Shown here: positions 11,676-23,112 of the stretch, in pieces
Numbering within the stretch: position 1 is the first letter of the stretch
Layout: every line of letters begins with the position of its first letter
NCBI GenBank assembly: GCA_017165825.1
Contig: CM029381.1
Span: forward strand, 2,933,586-2,997,585
Direction: 5' to 3'
Source of the DNA: Hepsetus odoe
Taxonomy: Eukaryota; Chordata; Actinopteri; Characiformes; Hepsetidae
Length of the DNA: 64,000 bases
Position numbers and translations under genes: made by a program
The notes under the pieces: model-generated
The model's input: the letters and a program-made list of their open reading frames with translations, nothing else
Database searches by the model: none
Told to the model about the DNA's origin: nothing

Positions 11676-12559
11676 CATTTCCCCAAGTAATGAAATGCAG
11701 GGGAGTCATGCTCAGCCATTAGAGTAACAGGCAGGTTCCCAGGTAACAGATGTCAGTGGAAAAGCGCCGCAGCCCTGAGCTCTGGGTTGTTAGTTGTTGT
11801 TTCTGCCGGGCCCGAGGAAAAAGTCTTGATTTTGAGAAGCTTGAACATGAAGAGGTTGGCTGCGAGACCACAGATATAAAGTGAAGACAGGAAGTAGAGT
11901 GCTCTCTGTGCTGGGGGTTTGTTGAAGATATGGGTCTATTGGGATGGCTGTTCGGAAGACTTCTTCAGACACTGTCCGGTTGGATTACTTTTTTCATATT
12001 TAGACTACCCATCTACCCCAATTTGCTCAGTCTGCCAAGACTTGCTTAGTGTCTAGATTAATCGTTTTATACACAAACTATAGAGCTATGAATAAAGAAT
12101 AGTTCAAATTATGCTTTACAAACTGCATACCTCCAGCAAGATGGGTTGTTTGGTATGTATGGTAAAAACAGGCTTTTGTTTATTTTGATTGATTCAGAAA
12201 TGGACTTGCCTTTGGTTCAGATCATTTCCGGAGAAACCCAACTTGGGTTAAGCTTAAGATCATTGATGACAGCACTTTCTAGTATGGGATATTCTACTAC
12301 AGAGCAGAATTCACACAGTTCAGTTGAATGGTTGCCCAGACCTGGAAGCATCAAAGGATTGCTTTGCCCTTCCACCACCATGTTTCCCTGTTGATATGAT
12401 GCTCAGTTACAATCTTGTGATCGCTGTACAGCACATGTGACAAGTCTTTAAAAACTCACTCACGAATATCTGGCAAATCTAAGACAAGTCTTTCATATTT
12501 TCATGTTTCATGTCTTCTTGGTTAGCAGTAGTTTTCAGCTGCCATTTTTGCCCACTAGG
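11676..12559. other. No recognisable feature
   Basis: Downstream of the CT tract. Frames are short and I recognise no exon or repeat. Confidence 0.45.
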
Positions 12560-12780
12560 CTTGGGATGAGTATGTATGGATCCCTGATCTGCCTTCTAAA
12601 TACAACACTGGCGTGTTATTTTGCACATTTTTTGACCTCAATTACCTGAGAGCTGCTCAAACTCAGGAGAGCTGGAAAGGGAAAAAAAAGCGCCAGACTG
12701 GCGGGGGCCTGAATACCTTTGTGCTGGCGATGTCCACAGCTAGATAAGATCATGAAAAAATAAACCAAGTTTGCTGCCTA
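12560..12780. other. Candidate conserved non-coding block
   Basis: Non-repetitive block with GC-rich core (GCGCCAGACTGGCGGGGGCC) and a GATAAGATCATG motif, in an AT-rich setting. Conservation is only inferred from texture. Confidence 0.25.
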
Positions 12781-12879
12781 GGATGCAGTGACAACTCCGT
12801 AGACATATTTTCTTTCTCTGTCTCTCTCTCACACACACAAACACACACAGTCATCATTAAATATTGTACATATGTATGT

Positions 12880-13025
12880 TTTGGTGAAATGGCTCGGGGG
12901 AATTCGTCTATTTGGCAGCAAGGATTTCACTTTTTCCATGTTTCACAGATCCTCATTAAACTAACAGCAGGAGAAAAACAGCGTTCGGGTGACATGCATG
13001 TATTTCACATCAGTCATGAAACCAT
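12880..13025 (+). other. Element A, paralogous to 30.3 kb
   Basis: Shares TCCTCATTAAACTAACAG, the following GGAGAAAA..CAGCGTT, and a spaced GACA...TTTACATCA-like continuation with 30,225-30,370. Similarity seems to extend weakly to the left (GGCAGCA..TTC.. against GGCGCAG..TTC..). It is not a simple repeat or a transposon family that I recognise. Candidate duplicated regulatory element or very old dispersed element. Confidence 0.5.
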
Positions 13026-13412
13026 GGTTGGTGAATAAAATAAAGACAAGAAATAAACCATCTACAAATCGGCCTGTTTCTGGCTTCTTTTACCAACAAT
13101 CAAGGTGGCAGCGACCACTGGCAACCCACTTCTTTCATCCAACATTTCTGCTCAAATGTACTTACAATATGAAAAATTATTGGTCCCATATTGTATGACA
13201 TATTCCCAATAACTGTGTGGCAACACTTTGATCATGTTTATAAGTCGGATTTTAAAGTGATCAGTAGAGTAAAGGCTCTGTGCCAAGGGAATACCTAGAA
13301 CCATCAAATAAGGCCAAGACACGTTTAAACATTAATTTTAAAGTGTTTTATTTGAAACAAAATCATTCTGCAGACTCTCAGCTCAAAGTAAATTCTGTGA
13401 CTTCAGTCAATG
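13026..13412. other. No recognisable feature
   Basis: AT-rich sequence leading to a CA microsatellite; nothing identified. Confidence 0.5.
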
Positions 13413-13457
<45 letters not shown>

Positions 13458-13483
13458 ACACGCACACACACCTACACACACAT
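13413..13483. repeat. (CA)n microsatellite
   Basis: About 33 CA units with a few interruptions (AACA, CGCA, CCTA). Confidence 0.97.
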
Positions 13484-14679
13484 AGATCCCTACCAGGTGC
13501 AGCACATGCCAAACTTATCAAACCAGGGTCCCCAATTATGAATATGTATGTCCCATGAAACAGAGTCTGCATCACCTTCTGTGACCACTATGACACATCA
13601 GCCAGACAGATCGTCACACATAGTGTCCAATAGTAATTGGACACTGACACAAGTTTCATTGTTTGACTCACAAAATGTACATTTAGAGGTTGGCATGAAG
13701 GTGCATTTGTGTGGACAATTGTCTTCTTCAATGCAGCTCTACAGGTTTTACAGGGATCTAGCATTAGGGAGTCTGAATGGACACTTCTTATGGTCATTCA
13801 ACAATTTTGCTGTGGTTCTGAAGGTTTGGTTTGCATTGTCTTGCTAAAATGTCAGACATATTAGAACCTCTGAATTTTTGGCAGATATTCTTTCTTTGAT
13901 CAACTTCACAAATATCTTAAAATGAGATCAATCGAATAAAACCACACATATTACTGTTACCTACATACTGAATTTCCTGATTTTTTAATGTTTAGAGTGT
14001 CCCCAGAGTTGGACACTGTCAGGATGATTGTAGGTTCTCAAGAAGGAGAGCAATGTAACGACTTTCTCGAGAGGGCACACACATAGTCTTTTAACTCCAG
14101 TACCTTTTCATAAATAGCAAATCCAAGGCCATTGCTTCCCAGGGCGAGAATTTGTTAGCAGACAGAACTGGGGGTTCTTCTCCACATATGTCAAGCTGTC
14201 CAACAGTGCATTTGTGGCCGGGTGACTGAGAACTGGGCGATTCCTAGCCAGCAGTATTGTAGATTAATAAAATTAGGTAAAAATTATTATTTTTGCCATT
14301 CACATATTTTCATATTACTTTGATCACACATTATTATAACAGCCTGTTATCTTCACATGTAGATGCAGTGATTCTTGATGAGAATCTGCTGATAACCAAA
14401 GTGTAAAGGAGACCATTATCTGTAGCTGATCCTTATCCATATTTTTTGGGCTGGTTGCATTACTTTAATGGTGGTATTTCAGCAGAAAGAGAAAAAAAAA
14501 TGGAAGCAAGGAGAGTAACGTAATGGCTCAGAGAACACCAAATTGAACAACTTTACTTATATAGATAACCTAATTGGGAAGGATGTTTAGGAAATCCTTA
14601 CAGCACACAAAGGCTTGATTCCCAGTGTGGTGGCCAATGGTCCTTTCATTTTCACATGCTGGGTCCAGTCGAGATATCT
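13484..14679. other. No assigned feature; one short hairpin
   Basis: Unassigned sequence containing a perfect 9-bp inverted repeat with a 4-base loop at 13,623-13,644 (GTGTCCAAT / ATTGGACAC). A related half-site GTGTCC...GGACAC lies near 13,998-14,018. The 99-codon frame at 13,548-13,847 has no recognisable motif. Confidence 0.5.
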
Positions 14680-14886
14680 TGAGCAGTGGTGGTCTAGTGT
14701 TTAAGGACTAGGCCCCAGGATTGGAAGGTTGTGGGTTCGAATCCCAGACCCGAGATACCTTTGAGCAAGATATCGTCCCCATCACTACTCCCCGGGCACT
14801 TTAAATAGCTGCCCCCTGCTGCACAGTGTGTCTCACTGTGTGCTGTGCCATGTTTCACAATGACAGAAATAGTCACTTTCATTTCT
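14680..14886 (+). mobile_element. SINE-1 copy, near full length
   Basis: Head GTGGTCTAGTGTTTAAGGAC, B box GGGTTCGAATCCCAGACC, core TTTGAGCAAGATATCGTCCC, GCTGCCCCCTGCTGCACAGT and 3' end GTTTCACAATGACAGAAATA then GTCACTTTCATTTC. A small deletion follows the B box. Confidence 0.92.
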
Positions 14887-15223
14887 GAAAACACTTAAAT
14901 ATTATATACTGTATGTTATGGCAGTTTTCCAGTTTTTTTCTAGACTACAGTTCTAAGTAAGCACTTGTCAGGCACAGCTTTGGCACTCTCAAGTTCTCTG
15001 TAGAAAACTGTAGAAAAACATAGAAAAATATCTTTGGTGTGTAACAGAGTAAGGTTTTCAGTCCATTCTGCTGAAAAGATGCGTGACACGACTGACAAAG
15101 ACAACCATGGACGAAATGAATGAGAAATAAATCTGTCTATCAATAAGCAGCTTGGCCTAGAGCCAGGCCACGGCACCTCAGCAGCGTCTGTCTATGAAGT
15201 TTTATTTTGGTCTCTGAAGAGCT
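14887..15223. other. No recognisable feature
   Basis: Short unassigned stretch between a SINE and a GA microsatellite. Confidence 0.5.
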
Positions 15224-15245
15224 AGAGAGAGAGAGAGAGAGAGCG

Positions 15246-15298
<53 letters not shown>
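15224..15298. repeat. (GA)n microsatellite
   Basis: About 37 GA units with two GC steps near 15,243. The 114-codon minus-strand Ser-Leu frame is an artefact. Confidence 0.97.
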
Positions 15299-15302
<4 letters not shown>

Positions 15303-15885
15303 TAGAGAGCAAAATGAATAAAGATAGAAAGAGGTTGCCTGATTATAAGAGAGACCTGCAGGGTATGAAAGGGAGGTGGAAATGAAAGAGAAAGACACAG
15401 AATCTCTGGATCCTGAGTCGTCCTTCTTTCTGACGAGTAGGATGTTGTGTTCTTTTTTTTGAGCCTTGTGATTGGAGGAGGCATCAGATTTTAATCTTAA
15501 ATTAATTTATTTATTTGGAGCAAAAGTGCAGCCGTGGCTTGACGATGAAAGCAGCTTAGCCACTTGTCCCTGGATGGACAGATTGAGAGAGCTAAAGAGA
15601 GGAAGATACAGCATGAGGCCTGGTGCTCAACATGAAGGACACCATGAGAAGACGAGAGCAGCTGGATGCATTGTGTTTGTACTTTGACAGCCAAAGCTAG
15701 CTGCATTTTGTTGGGTCCATTATGTCCACCCACTGCTTTGACTTGACTTGCACACATTTCAGTCATTCTTTTTTCACTGATTAAAAGATTAAATATAAAA
15801 TATTAGGTGAAGTAAATAATTTCTTGTTACAGTGGCAACCAAATACAGTGGCTGTTGGTTCTGAGACCGATGTGTTGGAAGCAGG
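15299..15885. other. No recognisable feature
   Basis: Purine-biased at the start, then unassigned. Frames on both strands (71 and 89 codons) overlap and show no motif. Confidence 0.45.
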
Positions 15886-16440
15886 AAAAATGGACAAGTT
15901 TAAGGGCCTAAGATGCTATAACATGGGCCAGATTGTGATGGATGGACGACTGAGACAGAGCAGTTTCTGTTTCTGTTTTGCAGTGGTTAGTATCTACCAA
16001 AAGTGAAAAAGGAAGAGGAAGAGATGGCACAGGGAGCCACTGTGGGAAGAAGGCAAGCTGGCAGAGGCAGTGTGATGCTCTGGGCAATGATCTGTTGGGA
16101 AACTTTCCTGCATTTTACTTTTGGAAGACCAAGTGCACCAAAGTCACCTTATGATAGTGGCCTCTTAGCAGGACAATGCCTCCTGTCTCACTGCAGTAAT
16201 GTAAAGAATGGTTTGAAGGATATGACAAAAATTCTAAGCAACTTGATTCAAATTCCCCAGAACTCTTTCCATTCATTTGTGGGACATATTAGACTATCTA
16301 TGGCCCAATTCACAACTTGCAGGATACCACAGCACACCTTCAAAGGTCCTGTGGAGTCCATGCCACAATGGTTCAGGGCTGTCCTGGTGACATGAGGAGG
16401 ACAATGTTGTAGGTTTTAATGTCATGACAGTTTGTAAAAG
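15886..16440 (+). pseudogene. Tc1-like transposon relic
   Basis: The segment GGGCCAGATTGTGATGGATG with GACGACTGAGACAGAGCA (15,930-15,962) corresponds to the N-terminal helix-turn-helix coding region of a common fish Tc1-like family. GGCAGAGGCAGTGTGATGCT (16,060) matches the GGGSVMLW region. GATACCACAGCACACCTTCA with GTGGAGTCCATGCC (16,322-16,365) matches the coding end. The order is right but the central part is rearranged and the frame broken, including the catalytic region. The same family occurs on the minus strand at 58.4-59.0 kb. Confidence 0.75.
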
Positions 16441-16851
16441 CCATGCACATTAAATTATTAAAAACGTCGAACTAAATGGATGGAAGTGATTATTAAATTT
16501 AGTGAGAACAAAATGTTCCTATCTTCAAAAAGAGTGAAGGCAGAAAGAGTGCTAGCACAAGCTTACATTTACTTTGATTTCCAATCATGCCAAACTGTCA
16601 AGCTAAAAAAAAACATAAAAAGACAAAAGCATTCAAGGTAAGAAAGACAAGGAAGGTCAGAAAGCTTTTAAAGGAGAGATACAGAAAATTGTTGTCAAGG
16701 AATCAGTATGTAAAGATACATGTATTAATATTTACAAAATCTTAAATAAGCACCCCTTTCTATCAGTCTATTTAAACATCTTAATGCTTCATTTTAATCC
16801 CATCACCTACTATTGTGTTTTGTTGAAGATTTTCCATCTGAGCTCCAAATT
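16441..16851. other. No recognisable feature
   Basis: AT-rich, A-run-containing sequence between two mobile elements. Confidence 0.5.
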
Positions 16852-17085
16852 TTGTCAGTCAGTCAGTCCCAAGCAGGGTCGCAGGGGAGTGCTGGAGTCC
16901 ATCCCAGCTCACACAGGGTGAAGGACGGGGGACACACCCTGGACAGGTCGCCAGCCCATCACAGGGAGGAGCGTGACGGGGATGGTACTTTGCTCAAGGA
17001 TACCTCAGAGCAACCCGTTGGGAAGGGGTTCGAACCCCCGATCCTCCGATCATCCGGCCAATGCCCTAACCACTTAGGGAGCAAT
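16852..17085 (-). mobile_element. SINE-2 copy (tRNA head, RTE-like tail)
   Basis: Reverse-strand copy. It begins with the tail as GTCAGTCAGTCAGTCCCAAG, then the body (CTGGACAGGTCGCCAGCCCA) and core (TTGCTCAAGGATACCTCAGA), and ends in the tRNA-like head (GGGGTTCGAACCCCCGATCC, then CCCTAACCACTTAGG). Part of the A-box region is lost. The AAGCGG motif of the tail is reduced in this copy. Confidence 0.92.
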
Positions 17086-18639
17086 TTAGTGGACAAGGGT
17101 TTTAAAATTATCATTATTGATTCATCACCAGTGTTCCTTTCCTAGTGTCGGAACTCACCAACAAACATACCATAACTTCCTACGAAGTTAAAATGCTTCA
17201 TCTAGTGATTTCAGCCCATTTAGCTTTTAGCTTTGACGGCTATATAAATCATAGGTGAGTATGTTGGCTCTGAGATTGAGTATCAGTCCTTTTCAAAGGC
17301 CTTTGCTAATAAAATTTGTTTTAGTGTGGGCTAGTTTTTGCAACAGGGCTTGTGAATAGTCTGCCCTACTAATGTTTTTAGAGCCAAGCTAGCACTAACA
17401 AACTATCACATTTTCTTCTTAAAGTTTTTTTTTATCGCAGTTCCTTTTTTACCATCTTCATCTAAGGCCTCAAGTCAACTCATCAACTCATCTCAAGTTG
17501 ATGTAGCCTGTTGTCTCCACTGACCTTGTCATCCCACTTCAATGATGGGAGAAAAAGGCACTAGTCACTCTTTTGATGGACTTTCCCAAATTGTTTCATT
17601 CAAAAAGCCTGAATTCAGCCTGACCTGGATGGCGCTAAAAGATAATTTGTAATTGTGTGAATTAAAAACTGGTCACTTTTACAGCTTTTCTATAGACCAT
17701 GGGCGGAACGGTGAATGGTATGGAACAATGTTTACATAAGTTTTTATCTGAAACAAAATGGGCTCTTTAAAAGAGATCCATATTTACTGTTCAATGTCAC
17801 TGAGGGTGTGTTGACAGGTAAGCAAGAGTGGGTTTTGGTAAAATGCTTAAGATTCTGATGGCATGTGTGTTTTAAGCGAGAGTGAGCTAGAGGGGAAGTT
17901 GATTATTTCCCCTTCCCCTGTCGAGTGGGAAGACCTTGAGACTTGGGGACTTTATTTATTTGGAAGCTGGGATATTGAGTTGGACTTGAATTAAAATGAA
18001 ACTGCTGGGCGACCTAATTCTCTTCTCTTCGAACACTACCTCTCACTCTCTCTCTGATTCTGCCAACCATTCATGTGACATTGTCATAGAAACTCATTGC
18101 TATAACACGCTCATCTGCATCTGGCACTTTCTGAAGAAGAAGCAGACTTGTAGATGCTATTATTATTTTACTATCCAAGCGGTTAGGCTGTAAAACCCTG
18201 ATGATGTAACGTAAATGCAGCTGTTTGAGCTTTAGTGTTCCATGTGGTTGCTAAGTTTTTCTAGACCATTGATATGTCAGGTAACAACTAAGCAGTTGAC
18301 AGAAGGCTGCTGCAATTTTCTCTTTAACAACTAGCGACTACCTGGAATACCTAACCCTGGTTAGGATGAGTGGCTCATGGAACGGATGGTAAACACACTT
18401 TAGTATGACTTTCTCAATGTTAGTCAATGTTATTTCCTTTTACAAAATGGTAACTATGTGCTTCATCTGAGCAGGCTAATTTGAACTAGATTGTTCTTGC
18501 TGTGTTCAAAGGGTGTCGTGCTTTGTCACGGGTGTAGCCATTCACTTCAATATCAGTGATGAAACGTTGTACAATTTTCCTTACTTTACCTCCATAAGCA
18601 TAGCCAGTGCTCTATTCTACTCCAACAGCATGTGAAGAC
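17086..18639. other. No assigned feature
   Basis: Unassigned sequence. Near 18,351-18,390 a short stretch (CCCTGGTTAGGATGAGTGGC, then ATGGAACGGATGG) resembles the 3' end of the SINE-4/RTE-type repeats described at 34.2 kb, but is too short to call. Confidence 0.45.
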
Positions 18640-18920
18640 AATTAACGGGTTGCGATTTGACACTGTCTTTGTTCTTTGTGTCTGCTTCTGATGACTGAAT
18701 CCTTTTCTTCCCTTCACCTTTATTCATCCCACTCCATCTCTTCAGATGAATCAGCCCTCTGTGACAATGTGATAGTAATCTCTGATGACAGAGGTTCTCT
18801 AATTAGCAGAGAGCAATCGGTTGGCTTTAACCTGTGAGCGGTCGCCACCAGAACAGACAGCAAGAAAAACCCACTCAATCAAGCTGTGCAATGCGAAGGT
18901 GGTGCCATCAAATATGTTCC
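18640..18920. other. Candidate conserved non-coding block
   Basis: Non-repetitive block with the homeodomain-like core TCTAATTAGC and balanced composition (about 18,690-18,910). No repeat family recognised. Inference from texture only. Confidence 0.3.
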
Positions 18921-19008
18921 TGCATAATGATAAAAGCTATCCATATTTGAAGAAAAACACATAAAATAACAAAAAAATTAAACAGCTTAAAATTGACTTA
19001 AACCGCTC

Positions 19009-19038
19009 ATGTGTTATGTGTTATGTGTTATGTGTTTT
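19009..19038. repeat. (TTATGTG)n short tandem repeat
   Basis: Four units of a 7-mer (TGTGTTATGTGTTATGTGTT). Confidence 0.85.
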
Positions 19039-19329
19039 TTGTTCATACAGTTCATTCATGAAAGCAGAAATGTAAAAAAATCTATTTTGAATTTATAGAT
19101 AAGGTAGATAAATCTACCTATTCCTCCTGCTATATTTAATTAGATCAAACTGTGTCTACAGCCCCAGTCACATTCCCATTGCAATGCATGGCTGCCATTA
19201 AGGACAGTCAAGTCAATTACATACAATACTGTACCCTCTCATTTCTTAATATATTGTGCCAAAAAATTGACACATAGATCCAGTGATTTACTGAACCATG
19301 ACCAAACATACACATAAATCCAGTTTATA

Positions 19330-19690
19330 ACACAAAGACCACCGTATTCTTCAACACAGCCTAAACTCTCTTAGGCAACCTTTTTTTGTAAATAAAGTCA
19401 TCTTCAGCAACAGTTCTCCAGGCTTTTTGAAGGACATTCCAAAGCTCTTCTTTGGACGTTGACTACCTTTTCATTCATTCTCTGTGGAGATGATCCCTCA
19501 CTGGACTGAACATGAGAACATTATTATTTTGGAAACAAAATTTAAAGAAACGAGGGTGGCTCTAGACTTTTGCACAGAACTTCATGTAGATTGCAGAAAC
19601 AAATTCAGCCCAACCCTAAGGGGGTTTTTCAAGGAGTTTGGAAAAGCTCATGTAAGCAGAAATTAGGACTGTTTTTGTTATGTAAACCAA
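19330..19690 (-). pseudogene. Tc1/mariner-like relic
   Basis: CTCTTAGGCAACC, GTTCTCCAGGCTTTTTGAAG, GACATTCCAAAGCTCTTCTT and CTCTGTGGAGATGATCCCTC match, on the minus strand, the N-terminal coding region of a fish Tc1-like element. The corresponding region recurs at 22.5-22.7 kb. No catalytic region is left. Confidence 0.65.
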
Positions 19691-20019
19691 CATACACCAT
19701 GTGTAGACATCAAATAAAAGACGAAAAATGGAAGGATATGAGTTTTTAAAATGATTGGTTTCTGTACAATTACATTTCCACTAGCCAAAATGAAGTCAAT
19801 CACCTGGGACATGTTTAAAAGTCCAACTTTTAGTTAAAAACCAGACCTAAAGGTCTAGTGAGGCCTTCTCAGGAACTGTTTACTACACAGTTTTGAAAGA
19901 TTGATCCAGTTAAATTTCTTTTGCCAATAGCAGAATCCATTGCTCACTCAACTGGGAATCCTGAGACTTTCAGCAGATATGTTTGCAGAAAGACCTGCTA
20001 TTGAAATTCATTCTTACTG
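19691..20019. other. No recognisable feature
   Basis: AT-rich unassigned sequence. Confidence 0.5.
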
Positions 20020-20345
20020 GCATTGCGACCTTTTTAGAGCAGCATAGATTTGCTTATGAATGCGAGCCTACTCCTCCTTGCACGAGCTAACCTCCTTCCG
20101 CAACTCTGGTGGGACTTCCTCTCTGGGATGGGAGTGTTTGATATGCAAACAGTCGAAGAAATTAAAAGACAAACTCGGCTGAAGGGAGTGAGGTGACCGT
20201 TAAACTGCCTGCCTCCTGAACTAGTTTTCACTGAGAGCTGCTATTAAAATTACATAAAAACACACAGCAAACAATTAGGATCCCGCCTACCTCCTCAGAG
20301 TTCCTACTCATTAGAAATGGTAATCGTGTGAATCCAGGGCAACCT
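20020..20345. other. Candidate conserved non-coding block
   Basis: Non-repetitive block containing GATATGCAAAC (octamer-like) and AACAATTAGGATC (Sox/homeodomain-like) motifs. Short motifs like these occur by chance, so this is only a pointer. Confidence 0.28.
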
Positions 20346-21859
20346 AAAACACTGTTTTGATTTGTTTGCTTTTTCTACAGCTGATAGTAAATGGGTGTTA
20401 GAGCTGCAGGTGAGGGTTTTGGCTAATTCTCCTTGATATTTGGGAAAAAAATGCTTTGTTTTTGGTAATGGGTTCATTTTTTTATCCTCGAAATCCACAG
20501 AATATAGCTACATTTTCACTTGCTCAGAGATTCTGGGTTTAGTGAATATAGTGAATATCAGCTGGGACTAATGTAGGGATACCAAATGTACCCATTTTGT
20601 GGACAGTCTCCGGACAATGCTGATGCCAGCTATGTCTGTTTTTAACTGTGAAAGACTTACAATGAAAGCTTATATTCTACAAAGTATTACCATAGCTCAT
20701 GGGTTGACATATGACATACTGTTCTGTAAAAACTACTCTAGGGTCCCCATCAACATCAATTTCTGGGGACATTGGTGGCTTGTCTCTGGATAAAAAAAAA
20801 CCCCTTATCATGAGTTTAAAACTGATCATTGAACAAAACAATGAAATATCCAAAGATTTAAAAATTATTACTTTATAAAATGTCATTTTTTTCATACAAT
20901 CAGTATTAAAAGCACATATAACAGAAAAGAACAAAAACTGACCTTTGCAATTGTATCTCCAGTTATCACATTTAGTTCAAAGGTATTCATGAAAAGAACC
21001 GAATCCACTCTTAAAAGGTACAGTATTTTTAAACTCGGCATAATGACACTCAACATAATTCACTGCCAGGGACTGAATTCGATATTTATTGATTCTGCAT
21101 ACTAGCGTTGATGCCTTGTAACAAGCATAAGGTTAACTTCATCAAGTGTAGTCGAGGGCGGTCCATGCACCATGCAAATGTCCAGTGCAAAAATGTCCTC
21201 TCCATCCCCGAAAACAATTGAGAGAACCATCAAAAATGGGCCAAATGTGAACTCACTATTTTATTGGTGTGTTTTGTTTGGTTTTATTTATGGTTCCAGA
21301 AATAATGCTTGACAGATGTGCCAAAAGATTAAGACTTTTTCTCTAAATAAAAGCTATAAAGATCTGTTCTTTAAACAAAGAATCTCAATTGGATGATTTC
21401 ACCTGCCAAACTATTATTTTCTTGCAGAAAGTACCACTTTGGTGAGTTCTAAGATATCCAGTTTTTGATGAGACAGGGTCCCATGTTGAGTTATCATGCA
21501 TATCCCATGCTGGAATATGGGGACATCATGAGAGAACGGTGTTTGCACCATAGAGTGTCATTGAGGATCCACCAGCATGTTTAAAAAGCAAATCATCCCT
21601 GGGTTGAAGTCTGTTGCTGCTTCTATCACTCGTGGGTTCAGAATTTGAGTTCATTCCAACCTGACTTTACATCTTTGTGTATTGGCCTCGAATACAAGTG
21701 CTTCCTGAGCAGCGTCCTTGTCATAAATTCCAGCTAAGTGATATTGTGAGCAGAATCTAATTGACGTACAATACCTACAAGTGCCATAATCAGCCTTAGC
21801 CACATTAGTATGACTAAAACATATGTACATTAACATTTTGCTACAATCGATGTTAAACC
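20346..21859. other. No recognisable feature
   Basis: AT-rich sequence; short overlapping frames on both strands only. Confidence 0.5.
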
Positions 21860-22022
21860 TACAAAGACACTCAGTCATTTTCATAGCCGCTTTCATAGCC
21901 ACTTACAGGCAATTTAGTTTCTCCAATTCACCTGACGTGTATGTCTTCGGACGGTGGGAGGAAACCAGAACTCCCGGAGGAAACCAATGCACACAGGGAG
22001 AAAATTCAAAATTCCTGGACCA
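21860..22022 (-). mobile_element. SINE-4-like dispersed repeat, partial
   Basis: GGCAATTTAG, CCAATTCACCTGACGTGTAT, GTGGGAGGAAACCAGAA and GGAGGAAACCAATGCACACA in this order are the reverse of the central part of a widespread fish repeat seen forward at 34.2-34.6 kb. Confidence 0.7.
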
Positions 22023-22059
22023 TCCCATCTGGTCTAGGAAGGTGTGGAGCTTTATAAAC

Positions 22060-22251
22060 ACCATTTTTTTCTTTCCCTAAAATCAGTAGAGGGTTCTTCA
22101 AAGAACCATTTTTGTCAATGAGATGGGTGAGTGAGCTTTCACATTCACATAAAGGTTCTAGGAAAAATTCTTAAACTGGTACAAAGTTCTTTAAACAATA
22201 AAACAACTGAAGGGTTCTTCCAAGAACATTCACATTATGCTCTTTGCCTTG
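22060..22251. mobile_element. MITE, left part (split by later insertions)
   Basis: Contains GAGGGTTCTTCAAAGAACCA and AAGGGTTCTTCCAAGAAC. These inverted GGTTCTT/AAGAACC pairs characterise a short fish transposon whose ends read like TAAGAGTGTA. The right part is at 23,004-23,112. Confidence 0.5.
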
Positions 22252-22503
22252 GGGCAGCGGTGGGCCTAGTGGTTAGGGAGTTGGCCCCGGATCTGAAAAT
22301 TGTGGCTTCAATTCTCTCACCGGTAGTTTGGCCTGAGGTACTCTTGAGCAAGGTACTGTCCCCGTCACTGCTCCCTGGGAGCTTTCAATAGCTGTCCCCT
22401 GCTAATCTTGCTTGTGTGTGAGTTCAATGCAGAGGTATACATTTGTTGTGGTTCTCTGTGTGTTGCTGTGTTTCACAATGACAATAATGGTCACTTTCCT
22501 TAT
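22252..22503 (+). mobile_element. SINE-1 copy, full length
   Basis: Head GGGCCTAGTGGTTAGGGAGT, core TACTCTTGAGCAAGGTACTG, GTCCCCGTCACTGCTCCCTG, and 3' end TGTTTCACAATGACAATAAT then GGTCACTTTC. The B box is diverged (GGCTTCAATTCTC). Confidence 0.92.
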
Positions 22504-22860
22504 TCTTCATCACAGTCTGAACTCTCTTAGCCAAGCTTTTTTATCATTTCTTTAGGTGGCCTTCAATATTTCTCAACTAACATTTCTCCAGGCTTCTTGA
22601 AGGATGTCCCGAAGCTCTTATTTGGATGTCAGCTGCCTTTTGTTCTCTGTGGAGATGATTCCGCACTGCTTCTGCCTCTGAAACTACTCAGATACAGGTA
22701 CTGTACTGAAAATGCGAAACAAAAACTTTGTCTTTCAGAAAGCTTGTTGAACCATTCCTCAAAAATACATTTTACAGCTTTCTTTGGAAGCAAAATATGA
22801 ATAAATGAGCTGTGGCTCAAGATTTTGCACAGTGTATGCACAATAAGTCCTCAAAAATTC
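22504..22860 (-). pseudogene. Tc1/mariner-like relic
   Basis: Same family as 19,330-19,690: GAACTCTCTTAGCCAAGC, TTTCTCCAGGCTTCTTGAAG, GATGTCCCGAAGCTCTTATT, TCTGTGGAGATGATTCCGCA. Ends near AAGATTTTGCACAGTGTA, a typical Tc1-like terminus. Confidence 0.7.
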
Positions 22861-22884
22861 AATAATAACATGAGAGTGAACTAT

Positions 22885-23003
22885 GACCACTGCAGAATTC
22901 TTGCTGCACGTGTGTGTATGGGTGAAACGCAGAGGTTAAATTGTTGAAGTGTTGTGCTGTGCTGCGTTTCACAATGACAAGGGTAGTCACTTTCACTTTA
23001 CAC
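22885..23003 (+). mobile_element. SINE-1 3' end fragment
   Basis: Contains GTGCTGTGCTGCGTTTCACA, ATGACAAGGGTAGTCACTTT and the preceding GGTGAAACGCAGAGGTTAAA. No tRNA-like head. Confidence 0.8.
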
Positions 23004-23112
23004 ATGCCATTTAAAAAAATGCTAAAGAACCATACATTGAAGGGTTCTTAACTGAATCAAAAGTGGTTCTTCTATGGCAACCATTTGTGACCTTTGTTTT
23101 TAAGAGTGTATT
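23004..23112. mobile_element. MITE, right part
   Basis: AAAGAACC...GAAGGGTTCTTAACTG...GTGGTTCTTCTATGGCAACC ending TTTTTAAGAGTGTA. The terminus and repeated GGTTCTT motif pair with 22,060-22,251. Confidence 0.5.

Noticed and set aside
16003..16395. 130-codon plus-strand frame
   Set aside because: Lies inside a Tc1-like relic but does not follow the transposase reading frame across its motifs.
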